Shown: positions 13,171 to 20,716 of the stretch, one piece after another
How the letters are laid out: every line of letters starts with the position of its first letter
Position numbering within the stretch: position 1 is the first letter of the stretch
NCBI GenBank assembly: GCA_025965735.1
Contig: JAOPWK010000067.1
Coordinates: 1 to 24,096, forward strand
DNA length: 24,096 bases
DNA from: Frankiales bacterium
GTDB lineage: Bacteria > Actinomycetota > Actinomycetes > Mycobacteriales > SCTD01
Direction of reading: 5' to 3'
Program-made: the position numbers and the translations under genes
The notes under the pieces: generated by a model
Told to the model about the DNA's origin: nothing
What the model saw: only the letters and a program-made list of their open reading frames with translations
Database searches by the model: none

Positions 13171-13873
13171 GCGGGTAGCCGGGTCCGCTGCTCGGCACCA
13201 CCGTGACGTCCAGCGGGCGGTCCAGCTGCGGGGCGACGCGTGCGGCCAGCGCGGCCAGCTCCTCCGGGGGCAGCGCTGCGGCGATGCCGAGCACCGGCCC
13301 GTCCGGGCCGTCGAGCAGGCGCGCCTCCAGGCGCTCCTTGCGCAGCGCCCTCCGGAGCTGGTCGACCAGCTCGGGGTCCGGGTCCTGCGGTGTCGTCAGC
13401 GCAGCCTGCTGGGTCCGCGCGGACAGGGTGCTCCCGGGTACGGGCACGCGGCCGGCGGCGAGCTCGGTCAGCTCGCCGCCCGTCACGACGAGAGCGGCTC
13501 CGGTCGGGTCGACCAGCAGGGCGACGGCGCCGTCCTCGAGCGTCGCGGTGCAGGCCTCCCGCAGCGTCAGCCGTACCGGACGCGCTCCCTCCGCGAAGGC
13601 GGTGAGGCTGGGCACGTCGAGGAAGACGGGCACGCCGCGCCCGCTGGTGCCGGACAGCGTCACGAGCGCCATCTCGGCGGTCGACTCGGCGCGCAGGCCG
13701 GTGCCCGCGTCCACGTGCTCGGCGGTGCTGCGCGCGGTGACGGCGGCGAACACGCGAGCGGCCGCGAGGACCGCCAGCGCCCTGGCACGGGTGCGCGGGG
13801 TGGGGTCCTGCTGATGGGCGGCGAGCGCGGCGGTGACCTGCGGGTCGGCCAGCCCGTCGTCGCCGATGCTCAC
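13145..13873 (-). CDS. SseB-domain (SseB N-terminal-like) protein
   Basis: A 242-residue cytosolic protein resembling the actinobacterial SseB-family proteins found next to DUF1844/infC. Supporting features are the ADPQVTAALAAHQQDP start, the AVLAAARVFAAVTA segment, the EMALVTLSGTSGRGVPVFLDVPSLTAFA core (SseB N-domain type, about 65-95), the VTGGELTELAAGRVPVP motif, and a C-terminal half with VLGIAAALPPEELAALAARV. Its biochemical role is not known. The GTG has no Shine-Dalgarno, but TAGGCT lies six bases upstream at 13885-13880, compatible with a leaderless start. It converges with DUF1844, overlapping its 3' end. Confidence 0.75.
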   Translation of the reverse strand: MSIGDDGLADPQVTAALAAHQQDPTPRTRARALAVLAAARVFAAVTARSTAEHVDAGTGLRAESTAEMALVTLSGTSGRGVPVFLDVPSLTAFAEGARPVRLTLREACTATLEDGAVALLVDPTGAALVVTGGELTELAAGRVPVPGSTLSARTQQAALTTPQDPDPELVDQLRRALRKERLEARLLDGPDGPVLGIAAALPPEELAALAARVAPQLDRPLDVTVVPSSGPGYPLRSRRPWR

Positions 13874-13893
13874 CCGGCGAGCCTAGGGAGGGC

Positions 13894-15213
13894 TCAGTCC
13901 GTGCTGCTCGCCAGCGCCACGACGGCCCGGTCGACGGCGGCGAGCGCGCGGGCGCCGTCGCTCACGCCGGTCAGCTGGAAGGAGAACCAGACGGTCCTGC
14001 CGCTGGCCGTCTCGGTGTAGCCGGACAGGGTGCGGACGCCGGCGAGGGTGCCGGTCTTGGCCCAGACGCGGCCCTCGGCGGCGGTGCCGCAGAAGCGGCG
14101 CTTCAGCGTCCCGTCGCGGCACCCCAGCGGGAGCGCAGTTCGCAAGCCAGGGCCGGTCCCGCTGGCGTCGGCCGCCTGCAGCAGCAGCAGCTGCCCGCTG
14201 GTCGTCTGCCGGTCCTGGGTGGAGAGCCCGGAGCCGTCGGTGCTGGTGCCCAGCGGCACCCCGTGCTGCTCCAGGACGGACCGGACGGCGGTGACGCCGC
14301 CGGCGGACGTGCCCTGGCCGCGGACCACCCGGCCGACCTCCTTGAGCAGCAGCTCGGCGGCGAAGTTGTCGGAGTCCTTGAGCACCCGCCGCACAGCGGT
14401 GGTCACCAGGGTCCCGTTGTTCACGGCGACGGTGCGCGCGGTGGCGGGACGGTAGCCGCGCCGCACGCCTCCGGCGACGGTGACCCCCTCGGCCCGCAGG
14501 TAGTCGCGGAACAGGACCGCGGCGGGGATCGCGGGGTCGGCCAGGAAGGTGCTGTCGGTGCGCCAGCGGTTGCGGTCCACGGCGAGCGCCGAGAGCGGCC
14601 CGGACTCACCGGGCATGTAGCTGCTCTTCCAGCCGGCGACGGAGCGACGCTGGTCGTACCGCATGTCGTCGAGCAGGACGTCGCCGGCGATCGCGGTGAT
14701 GCCGCGCTGCCGGACGCTGCGCGCCAGCAGCCGCAGGTAGCCCTTGTCCAGGTAGGGGTCGCCGCCCGCCACGAGCCACACGGAGCCGGGCAGCCTGCCG
14801 TTGACGGGGATCGCCGTCGCCGCCACCTCGGTGCGGTAGCGGGCGTCGGGCCCGAGCGCGAGCAGCGCGGCCAGGGCGACGTAGCTCTTCTGCGTGGACG
14901 CGGGCGCGAGGGGCTGCCCTGCGCCGCGGCGGACGAGCTCGCCGTATCCGTCCACGTCCACCGCGGCCGACACCACCCCCGCGGTCGACCCGGCCAGGGC
15001 CGCCTCGACCCGGCGCTGCAGGGCAGCGCCCTGCTCAGGGGTGACGCTGCGCGCTTGGGGCTGGGTGGCGCTGAGCAGCGCGATCGGCCGCGGCCCGACC
15101 GCCGTGGCCGGCACGAGGTTGGCGACGGTTTCGTCGACGACGCCGGCGATCGCCGGCGTCCCGAGCAGGCCGAGCGCGACGAGCGCCGCGAGGCAGGTAC
15201 GGCGGGGGCTCAC
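13894..15213 (-). CDS. dacB: D-alanyl-D-alanine carboxypeptidase/endopeptidase (PBP4 family, peptidase S13)
   Basis: A secreted penicillin-binding protein that trims or hydrolyses peptidoglycan cross-links. The 439 residues start with a signal peptide or N-terminal anchor (about 1-24, RR then LAALVALGLLGTPAIAG). The three serine-penicillin motifs are S106-T-Q-K109 (SxxK), S281-D-N283 (SxN) and K386-T-G388 (KTG), with the large insert between the first two that is typical of class C/S13. C365 and C375 could form a disulphide. Two GTGs compete; the one at 15213 is chosen because AGGGA lies seven bases ahead. The 107-base upstream gap contains repeats described in the findings. From memory, actinobacterial S13 genes often sit near tilS-hpt-ftsH, which is not the case here. 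Confidence 0.93.
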   Translation of the reverse strand: MSPRRTCLAALVALGLLGTPAIAGVVDETVANLVPATAVGPRPIALLSATQPQARSVTPEQGAALQRRVEAALAGSTAGVVSAAVDVDGYGELVRRGAGQPLAPASTQKSYVALAALLALGPDARYRTEVAATAIPVNGRLPGSVWLVAGGDPYLDKGYLRLLARSVRQRGITAIAGDVLLDDMRYDQRRSVAGWKSSYMPGESGPLSALAVDRNRWRTDSTFLADPAIPAAVLFRDYLRAEGVTVAGGVRRGYRPATARTVAVNNGTLVTTAVRRVLKDSDNFAAELLLKEVGRVVRGQGTSAGGVTAVRSVLEQHGVPLGTSTDGSGLSTQDRQTTSGQLLLLQAADASGTGPGLRTALPLGCRDGTLKRRFCGTAAEGRVWAKTGTLAGVRTLSGYTETASGRTVWFSFQLTGVSDGARALAAVDRAVVALASSTD

Positions 15214-15320
15214 AGGCACGTCCCTGAGTTCGGCGCGGCGGCGCGGGTGCTGGAGCCGAAGTCTCCGCACAGCACCAGGTCTCCGCAGGGAACACGCCGA
15301 ACTGTCACCAGGACGTCAGG

Positions 15321-15755
15321 TCAGGGAGCCTTCCTGCTCTCGGCCAGGAGCCGGCGCAGGGCCAGCACGGCCTCGACGGACCGCTCGCCGTCGTTGCTCT
15401 GGATGCCGAGCAGCGCCACGGTGTCGTCGTCCTGCAGGTCCAGGCTGGCCCAGGAGGCGCCGTCGTCCAGGCGCACCGCGCGGATGACCTGCCAGGGGAA
15501 CAGGCGCTCCCCCACCACGTTGCGCACCCGCACGCCCTCGGCGTCCGCGACGACCCTCGCGCGGGTCAGCGACAGCACACCGCAGGAGAGGAGCGCTCCC
15601 AGCAGCACCATCGCGATCTGGTCCGGCAGCCGGAACTGCGCAGCGCCTGCCGGCCCGCCGCCGAGGGCGACGGCGACCGCGGTGAAGACCACCATCACGA
15701 GGGCGACTACTCCCCAGCAGACGCGGGTCAGCGTGACCGGTCGGCTGGTCACCAT
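15321..15755 (-). CDS. PH-domain membrane protein
   Basis: A 144-residue protein with two N-terminal membrane helices (about 8-32 and 44-64) followed by a small PH-like domain (about 67-140: ARVVADAEGVRVRNVVGERLF, PWQVIRAVRL, DDTVALLGIQ). This layout matches the PH-domain proteins commonly found beside ribH or hisG in actinobacteria. Function is unknown; in this family the domain is thought to lie on the cytoplasmic face. The ATG has no clear Shine-Dalgarno. A 52-base gap with a GC-rich dyad (CCCCAGC/GCTGGGG arms) separates it from the YczE-type gene, so it may or may not be in the same transcript. Confidence 0.85.
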   Translation of the reverse strand: MVTSRPVTLTRVCWGVVALVMVVFTAVAVALGGGPAGAAQFRLPDQIAMVLLGALLSCGVLSLTRARVVADAEGVRVRNVVGERLFPWQVIRAVRLDDGASWASLDLQDDDTVALLGIQSNDGERSVEAVLALRRLLAESRKAP

Positions 15756-15807
15756 CGGGGGGCCCCAGCGCCTCGTGAGCGCCAGCGAGGGACGTGCTGG
15801 GGTGTCC

Positions 15808-16422
15808 TCATGCCGGAGCCTCCACGGGTCGGCGTACAGGGGTCTGGCGCAGCACGCGGAAGGCGACCTGCACCGCCGGGCCGATGCCGAGCGCGAACAG
15901 CACGGTGCCGACGCCGACCGGGCCGCCCAGCAGCACGCCGAGCACCAGGACCACGCACTCGAGGGTGGCGCGGGCGGTGCCGACGCGCCAGCCGGTGCGG
16001 GTGTGGATCGCGACCATCAGGCCGTCCCGCGGCCCCGGTCCGAGGTGCGCGCCGAGGTAGAGCGCGGAGCCGGCGGCGACGGTCGCGATGCCCAGCAGCG
16101 TGACCAGCAGGCGCACTGGGATCGGCGCGTCGTCCAGATCGGTGAGCAGCGGCGACAGCAGCAGCACGTCGAGCACCGCCCCGATGACCACCACGTTGAG
16201 CAGCGTGCCGATGCCGGGCCGTACGCGCGCGGCGAGGCCGATCAGCAGCACCACGACCGAGACGCCGATCGCCGTGATCCCGAAGCGGGTGCCGAGCTGC
16301 TTCGACAGTCCGCCGGTGAGGACGTCCCACGGGCCGACGCCGAGCTCTGCCTCCAGGCCGAGCCAGAGGCCGACGGCGAACAGCACCAGCCCGACGTTGA
16401 GCTTCACCAGCCGCCAGATCAC
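15808..16422 (-). CDS. YczE/YyaS/YitT-type integral membrane protein
   Basis: A 204-residue protein with about five or six membrane segments. The start IWRLVKLNVGLVLFAVGLWL and the ELGVGPWDVLTGGLSKQLG and LGAHLGPGPRDGLM segments are typical of the YczE family, in which GxGPWDV and GPGPRDG loops repeat. No transport substrate has been established for the family as far as I know. The GTG start overlaps the stop of the DMT gene (GTGA), so the two are translated together. A frame extending to 16659 is out-of-frame DMT sequence and is rejected. Its place at the end of a rib-hisG operon makes a role in flavin or metabolite transport conceivable but unproven. Confidence 0.82.
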   Translation of the reverse strand: MIWRLVKLNVGLVLFAVGLWLGLEAELGVGPWDVLTGGLSKQLGTRFGITAIGVSVVVLLIGLAARVRPGIGTLLNVVVIGAVLDVLLLSPLLTDLDDAPIPVRLLVTLLGIATVAAGSALYLGAHLGPGPRDGLMVAIHTRTGWRVGTARATLECVVLVLGVLLGGPVGVGTVLFALGIGPAVQVAFRVLRQTPVRRPVEAPA

Positions 16423-17357
16423 GTCCGCGCCGCCCGTCCGCTGACCGCGACGGCGACCAGGGTCAGCCCGACGCCGACCACCGTGAGGAGCTCGACGGTC
16501 TGGTCCTGGACGGGCAGCAGCACGTCCAGCAGCAGCGCGCCGACGAGCTGCCCGGCGATGACGGCGAGGCCGAGGCGCAGCACGCCCAGCCGCCGCACGA
16601 CGACGGCCGCCACGGCCACGAAGGACGCACCCATCGGCCCGCCGGAGTACAGGTACCACTCGGACCAGCCGGGCCAGTCACCCACCTCGAGGCCGGCCAC
16701 GGCGGCGTGCAGGAGGACGCCGAGACCCAGCGCGATCGTGCCCACCACGAAGTTGACGAGCGTCGCAACGCCGGCGTCACCGGTGGTCCGCCGCACCCGG
16801 CCGTTCAGGGCCTGCTGGATGGAGATGGCGAAGCCGGCCGCCACGACGAGCACGAGCAGCAGCGGGGCGGCCTCGCGCGCACCGTCGCCGAGCACGCTGA
16901 TGCCGACGGCGACGAGGCAGAGCGCAGCGCCCGCGATGCGGGGGGCAGTGAGCCCGTGGGCACCGCCCGGGCCCAGACCCATGCGGTCGACGACGAGGCC
17001 GCCGCTGGTCTGGCCAGCCACGAGGCCCACGGTCAACAGGGCCACGCCGATCTCAGGTGCCGCCGCGGCACCGACCGCCACCAGCGAGGCGCCGCCGAGG
17101 CCGCCGAGGCGCTGCATCCACGGCACCTGGCGCACCCTGGCGACGGCAGCCCGCGACGAGGCGCGCGCCAGGACTACCGCGATGACGGCGACCAGGCCGG
17201 TGCCGAACGAGACCAGCGCGGTGAGCAGCGCGTCACCGAGCTCCACCTTGAGCTCGCCGTTGACGCGCTGCTGCAGGGCGACCACGGCTCCTGACGCGAC
17301 GGCAGCCGCGAGGGCGAGCGTGGCGGTGCGGGAGCGCGGTCCGGCGACCGCCGTCAC
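16419..17357 (-). CDS. DMT-family transporter, YdcZ (DUF606) type
   Basis: A 312-residue protein of about ten membrane helices built as two five-helix repeats, each opening with a helix followed by a QQxxNG signature: VALQQRVNGEL (residues about 26-36) and ISIQQALNGRV (about 173-183). The GxxSFVAVAAVVVRRLG segment and the C-terminal GVGLTLVAVAVSGRA also fit YdcZ. The wider DMT superfamily exports or imports small metabolites, and one branch (RibN, EamA type) carries riboflavin. The GTG overlaps the hisG stop (GTGA). Substrate is unknown. Confidence 0.85.
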   Translation of the reverse strand: MTAVAGPRSRTATLALAAAVASGAVVALQQRVNGELKVELGDALLTALVSFGTGLVAVIAVVLARASSRAAVARVRQVPWMQRLGGLGGASLVAVGAAAAPEIGVALLTVGLVAGQTSGGLVVDRMGLGPGGAHGLTAPRIAGAALCLVAVGISVLGDGAREAAPLLLVLVVAAGFAISIQQALNGRVRRTTGDAGVATLVNFVVGTIALGLGVLLHAAVAGLEVGDWPGWSEWYLYSGGPMGASFVAVAAVVVRRLGVLRLGLAVIAGQLVGALLLDVLLPVQDQTVELLTVVGVGLTLVAVAVSGRAART

Positions 17358-18229
17358 TCGACGATCTTGGAGATGGGGAGCTCGAGGATGTCGCGCGCGC
17401 CGGCCGCCTTGAGCGACGGGATCAGCGTGTTGACGCCCTTCTTCGGCACGACGGTCTCCAGCGCCTGCAGCTGCCCGCCGGCGGTCGCCATGACCGTCGG
17501 GGACGCCATCGCCGGCAGCACCGCGAGCACCGCGTCGAGCTGCTCCGCCGGGACGTTGAGCTTGAGCAGCACCTGGCCACGAGCGCGCAGGGCGCCCTGG
17601 ATCAGCACCACGATGTCGTCCATCGCCGCGCGCTTGTCCGGGTCCTCGTACGCCTCGCGGTTGGCGAGCAGCTCGGTCCGGCTGGTGAGCAGCGTGGCGA
17701 TGATCTTGAGGCCGGCCTTGCGCAGCGACGAGCCGGTCTCGGTCAGGTCGACGATCGCGTCGACGATGTCCGGGATCTTCGCCTCGGTCGCGCCGTGGCT
17801 GGTGAAGACCTTGGCCTTGACGCCGTGCTCCTCCAGGAAGCGGCGCGTCGTCTCGGGCATCTCGGTGGAGATGCGCACGCCGTCCGGCAGGTCGCTGACG
17901 CTGTTCCAGGGGGACTCCTTGGGCACCGCGAGCACCACGCTCACGACCGCCTCGCCGGCGCGCCCGCCGCCGATCTCGCCGAGGCTCACGACGTCGGCGC
18001 CGGTCTCGGTGACCCAGTCACGACCGCTGATGCCGAGGTCGAAGATGCCCTGCTCGACGTAGGTCGGGATCTCCTGCGGGCGCAGGAAGCGGACCTTGTC
18101 GATGCGCGGGTCGTCCACGCGGGCGTGGTAGTCGCGGTCCCCGCCGCGCACGACGTGCAGGTCGGCAGCCGAGAACAGCTCGAGGACCTGCTTCTCCAGA
18201 CTGCCCTTGGGCAGGACGATCGCGAGCAC
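17354..18229 (-). CDS. hisG: ATP phosphoribosyltransferase, long form
   Basis: HisG joins ATP and PRPP in the first step of histidine biosynthesis. The 291 residues include the bilobed catalytic part (LAIVLPKGSLEKQVLELF, LGISGRDWVTE) and the PRPP loop in DAIVDLTETGSSLRKAGL. The C-terminal domain of about 75 residues (about 215-291, MASPTVMATAGGQLQALE) is the ACT-like regulatory domain of the long form, so histidine feedback is expected and HisZ is not needed. GTG is chosen at 18229, with GAGGGA overlapping the ribH stop as Shine-Dalgarno. In many actinobacteria hisE precedes hisG here; it is missing, and only 11 bases separate hisG from ribH. Confidence 0.96.
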   Translation of the reverse strand: MLAIVLPKGSLEKQVLELFSAADLHVVRGGDRDYHARVDDPRIDKVRFLRPQEIPTYVEQGIFDLGISGRDWVTETGADVVSLGEIGGGRAGEAVVSVVLAVPKESPWNSVSDLPDGVRISTEMPETTRRFLEEHGVKAKVFTSHGATEAKIPDIVDAIVDLTETGSSLRKAGLKIIATLLTSRTELLANREAYEDPDKRAAMDDIVVLIQGALRARGQVLLKLNVPAEQLDAVLAVLPAMASPTVMATAGGQLQALETVVPKKGVNTLIPSLKAAGARDILELPISKIVE

Positions 18230-18240
18230 TTGTCTGTCCC

Positions 18241-18726
18241 TCAGTTGTAGGTGCCGGTGCGCAGGCGCTTGAGGACGACTGCGGTGTCCAGTGCGGCGAG
18301 GACGGCCTCGCGGCCCTTGTCCTCGGTGGAGCCGGGCAGGCCGGATCGCGCCCGTGCCTGCTCCTCTGTGTCGCAGGTGAGCACGCCGTTGCCGACGGGC
18401 GTGTGGCTGTCCAGCGACACCCGCGTGAGGCCGTACGTCACGGCGTCGCAGACGTACTCGAAGTGTGGGGTGCCGCCGCGCAGCACGAGCCCGAGGGCGG
18501 CCACCGCGTCGTGCGTGGCGGCCAGCGCCTGCGCCACGACCGGCAGCTCGACGGCGCCGGAGACGCGCACGACGGTCGGCTCCTCGACGCCCGAGTCGCG
18601 GGCAGTGCGGACGGCGGAGTCGAGCAGGGCGGTCGTGATCTCGTCGTGCCAGCGGGTGGCGACGATCGCCAGGCTCACGCCGCGGGCGTCGACGGGAGCG
18701 CCTGCGGGTGCCCCCTTCCCGCTCAC
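18241..18726 (-). CDS. ribH: 6,7-dimethyl-8-ribityllumazine synthase
   Basis: RibH condenses the pyrimidinedione with 3,4-dihydroxy-2-butanone 4-phosphate, the penultimate riboflavin step, and forms pentamers or 60-mer capsids. The 161 residues contain VSLAIVATRWHDEIT (first strand and aromatic/His region), VSGAVELPVVAQAL, LVLRGGTPHFEYVCDAV with the catalytic histidine, and GNGVLTCDTEEQA near the phosphate-binding site. The GTG overlaps the ribBA stop (GTGA). It is the last flavin gene of the operon. Confidence 0.96.
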   Translation of the reverse strand: MSGKGAPAGAPVDARGVSLAIVATRWHDEITTALLDSAVRTARDSGVEEPTVVRVSGAVELPVVAQALAATHDAVAALGLVLRGGTPHFEYVCDAVTYGLTRVSLDSHTPVGNGVLTCDTEEQARARSGLPGSTEDKGREAVLAALDTAVVLKRLRTGTYN

Positions 18727-20096
18727 GGCTGCACCTCGTCGATGGCGGACGCACCTGCGAACGGAGGCTGCGAGCCGCCGCCCGGCGATGCAGGAGCCGG
18801 CGTGGCGGTCGCTGCTGGAGTGAGCGCATCGGCAGCAGCTTCTGTTGCCTCGTCCTCGAAGGCGGCGAGGCCGGGCAGGTCGTGCCCCATGCGGTCGCGC
18901 TTGGTCTTGAGGTAGCGCAGGTTCTCCTTGGTGGCGTGCACCGGGAGCGACTGCCGGCCCACGATCTCGAGGCCGTAGCCCTCCAGGCCGGCCCGCTTGG
19001 TCGGGTTGTTGGTGAGCAGGCGCATGGTGCGGATGCCGAGGTCGACGAGGATCTGCGCGCCGGTGCCGTAGTCGCGGGCGTCGGCCGGCAGCCCGAGCTC
19101 CAGGTTGGCGTCGACGGTGTCGGATCCGCTGTCCTGCAGGGAGTACGCCTGCAGCTTGTGCATCAGGCCGATGCCGCGTCCCTCGTGACCGCGCACGTAG
19201 AGCACGACCCCGCGACCCTCCTGGTCCACCGCCTCCAGCGAGGCGTCCAGCTGCGGCCCGCAGTCGCAGCGGCGCGAGCCGAACACGTCGCCGGTGAGGC
19301 ACTCGGAGTGCACCCGCACCAGGACGTCCTGGCCGTCGCCGATGTCGCCCTTCACCAGCGCGATGTGGTCGGCCTCGTCGAGCTTGCTCTGGTAGCCGAC
19401 CGCGCGGAACTCCCCGTGCTTGGTCGGGATCTTCGCCTCGGCCACCCGCTCGACCTGCGACTCGGTGCGGCGGCGCCAGGCGATGAGGTCGGCGATCGAG
19501 ATGATGGACAGGCCGTGCACGGCGGCGAAGACCTTCAGCTCGTCGAGGCGGGCCATCTCGTGGCCGTCCTTCTCGCTGACGATCTCGCAGATCACGCCGA
19601 CCGGCCGCAGACCAGCCATCCGGCACAGGTCGACGGAGGCCTCGGTGTGCCCGGCCCGGCGCAGGACGCCGCCCTCGAGCGCGCGCAGCGGGTTGATGTG
19701 CCCCGGGCGCGTCAGGTCGTACGCCGTCGTGGCCGGGTCGCTGAGCACCTGCATCGTGCGGGCGCGGTCGGCGGCCGAGATGCCGGTGGTGATGCCGGTG
19801 CGGGCGTCGACGGTGACCGTGTACGCCGTGCGCATGCGCTCCTGGTTCGCACCGACCATCAGCGGGATCTCGAGCCGGTCGAGGTCCTCACCGGTCATCG
19901 GCACGCAGATGTAGCCCGAGGTGTAGCGGGTCATGAAAGCGACCAGCTCCGGCGTCGCCTTCTCCGCGGCGAAGACGAGGTCGCCCTCGTTCTCGCGGTC
20001 CTCGTCGTCGACGACCACGACGGCCTTGCCGGCAGCGATGTCGGCGACCGCCCGCTCGATGGTGTCCAGCCCGATGTCGACTGCGGTGGTGCTCAC
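18723..20096 (-). CDS. ribBA: Bifunctional DHBP synthase / GTP cyclohydrolase II
   Basis: RibBA supplies both riboflavin precursors: 3,4-dihydroxy-2-butanone 4-phosphate from ribulose 5-phosphate, and the diaminopyrimidine from GTP. In the N-terminal RibB half (about 1-205), the Mg-binding DDEDRENEGD motif and RPGHINPLRA and GGVLRRAGHTEA loops are present. The RibA half (about 206-400) has the zinc cysteines in HSECLTGDVFGSRRCDCG and the RGHEGRGIGLMHKLQAY segment typical of actinobacterial RibA. The 457-residue length includes an Ala/Pro-rich tail of about 45 residues. GTG overlaps the ribE stop. rpe, which makes and uses ribulose 5-phosphate, lies upstream in the same direction. Confidence 0.96.
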   Translation of the reverse strand: MSTTAVDIGLDTIERAVADIAAGKAVVVVDDEDRENEGDLVFAAEKATPELVAFMTRYTSGYICVPMTGEDLDRLEIPLMVGANQERMRTAYTVTVDARTGITTGISAADRARTMQVLSDPATTAYDLTRPGHINPLRALEGGVLRRAGHTEASVDLCRMAGLRPVGVICEIVSEKDGHEMARLDELKVFAAVHGLSIISIADLIAWRRRTESQVERVAEAKIPTKHGEFRAVGYQSKLDEADHIALVKGDIGDGQDVLVRVHSECLTGDVFGSRRCDCGPQLDASLEAVDQEGRGVVLYVRGHEGRGIGLMHKLQAYSLQDSGSDTVDANLELGLPADARDYGTGAQILVDLGIRTMRLLTNNPTKRAGLEGYGLEIVGRQSLPVHATKENLRYLKTKRDRMGHDLPGLAAFEDEATEAAADALTPAATATPAPASPGGGSQPPFAGASAIDEVQP

Positions 20097-20716
20097 GGCT
20101 TCTCCTCGTTCGCCGTCACCGGGCGGACCCCGGCGAGCAGCAGCTTCTCGACGTACTTCGCCATCACGTCGACCTCCAGGTTGACCGGGTCGCCGGGGCC
20201 CTTGGCGCCCAGCGTGGTCAGGGCAAGGGTGGTCGGGATGAGGCTGACCTCGAACCAGTCCGGGCCGATCGCGCTGACGGTCAGCGAGACGCCGTCGACG
20301 GTGATGGAGCCCTTCTCCACGACGTAGCGCGCGAGGCCGTCCGCCAGGCTGATGCGCACGACGGTCCAGTGCTCGTCCGGCGTCACCTGCTGGAGCTCGC
20401 CGGTGCCGTCGACGTGCCCCTGCACCACGTGGCCGCCGAGGCGGTCGCTGACGCGGACGGCGCGCTCGAGGTTGACCGGGCTGCCGGCGCTCAGCGCCCC
20501 CAGGCTGGACCTGCGGAGGGTCTCGCTCATGACGTCGGCGGTGAAGGCGCCGTCGCGGCTGTCGACCACGGTCAGGCAGACGCCGTTGACGCAGATGCTG
20601 TCGCCGTGGCCGGCGTCGCTGGTCACGAGCGGCCCGCGGACGGTCAGGCGAGAGGCGTCCTGCAGGGGCTCGACGGCGACGACCTCACCGAGCTCCTCGA
20701 CGATGCCGGTGAACAC
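20093..20716 (-). CDS. ribE: Riboflavin synthase alpha subunit
   Basis: This enzyme (called RibE or RibC depending on the species) dismutates two lumazines to riboflavin. The 207 residues form two lumazine-binding barrels: the first begins MFTGIVEELG and contains GDSICVNGVCLTVV, and the second contains GGHVVQGHVDGTGE and KGSITVDGVSLTVS. A C-terminal helix (about 185-200) is the trimerisation segment. The GTG directly abuts the ribD stop, and AGGAGG lies six bases before it inside the end of ribD. All conserved motifs look intact. Confidence 0.96.
   Translation of the reverse strand: MFTGIVEELGEVVAVEPLQDASRLTVRGPLVTSDAGHGDSICVNGVCLTVVDSRDGAFTADVMSETLRRSSLGALSAGSPVNLERAVRVSDRLGGHVVQGHVDGTGELQQVTPDEHWTVVRISLADGLARYVVEKGSITVDGVSLTVSAIGPDWFEVSLIPTTLALTTLGAKGPGDPVNLEVDVMAKYVEKLLLAGVRPVTANEEKP

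Noticed and set aside
14263..17412. A 1049-residue plus-strand open frame across dacB, PH-domain, YczE, DMT and intergenic DNA
   Set aside because: It is antisense to several well-supported genes, of low-complexity Arg/Ala/Gly/Thr composition, and has no domain; long antisense frames are expected in very GC-rich DNA.
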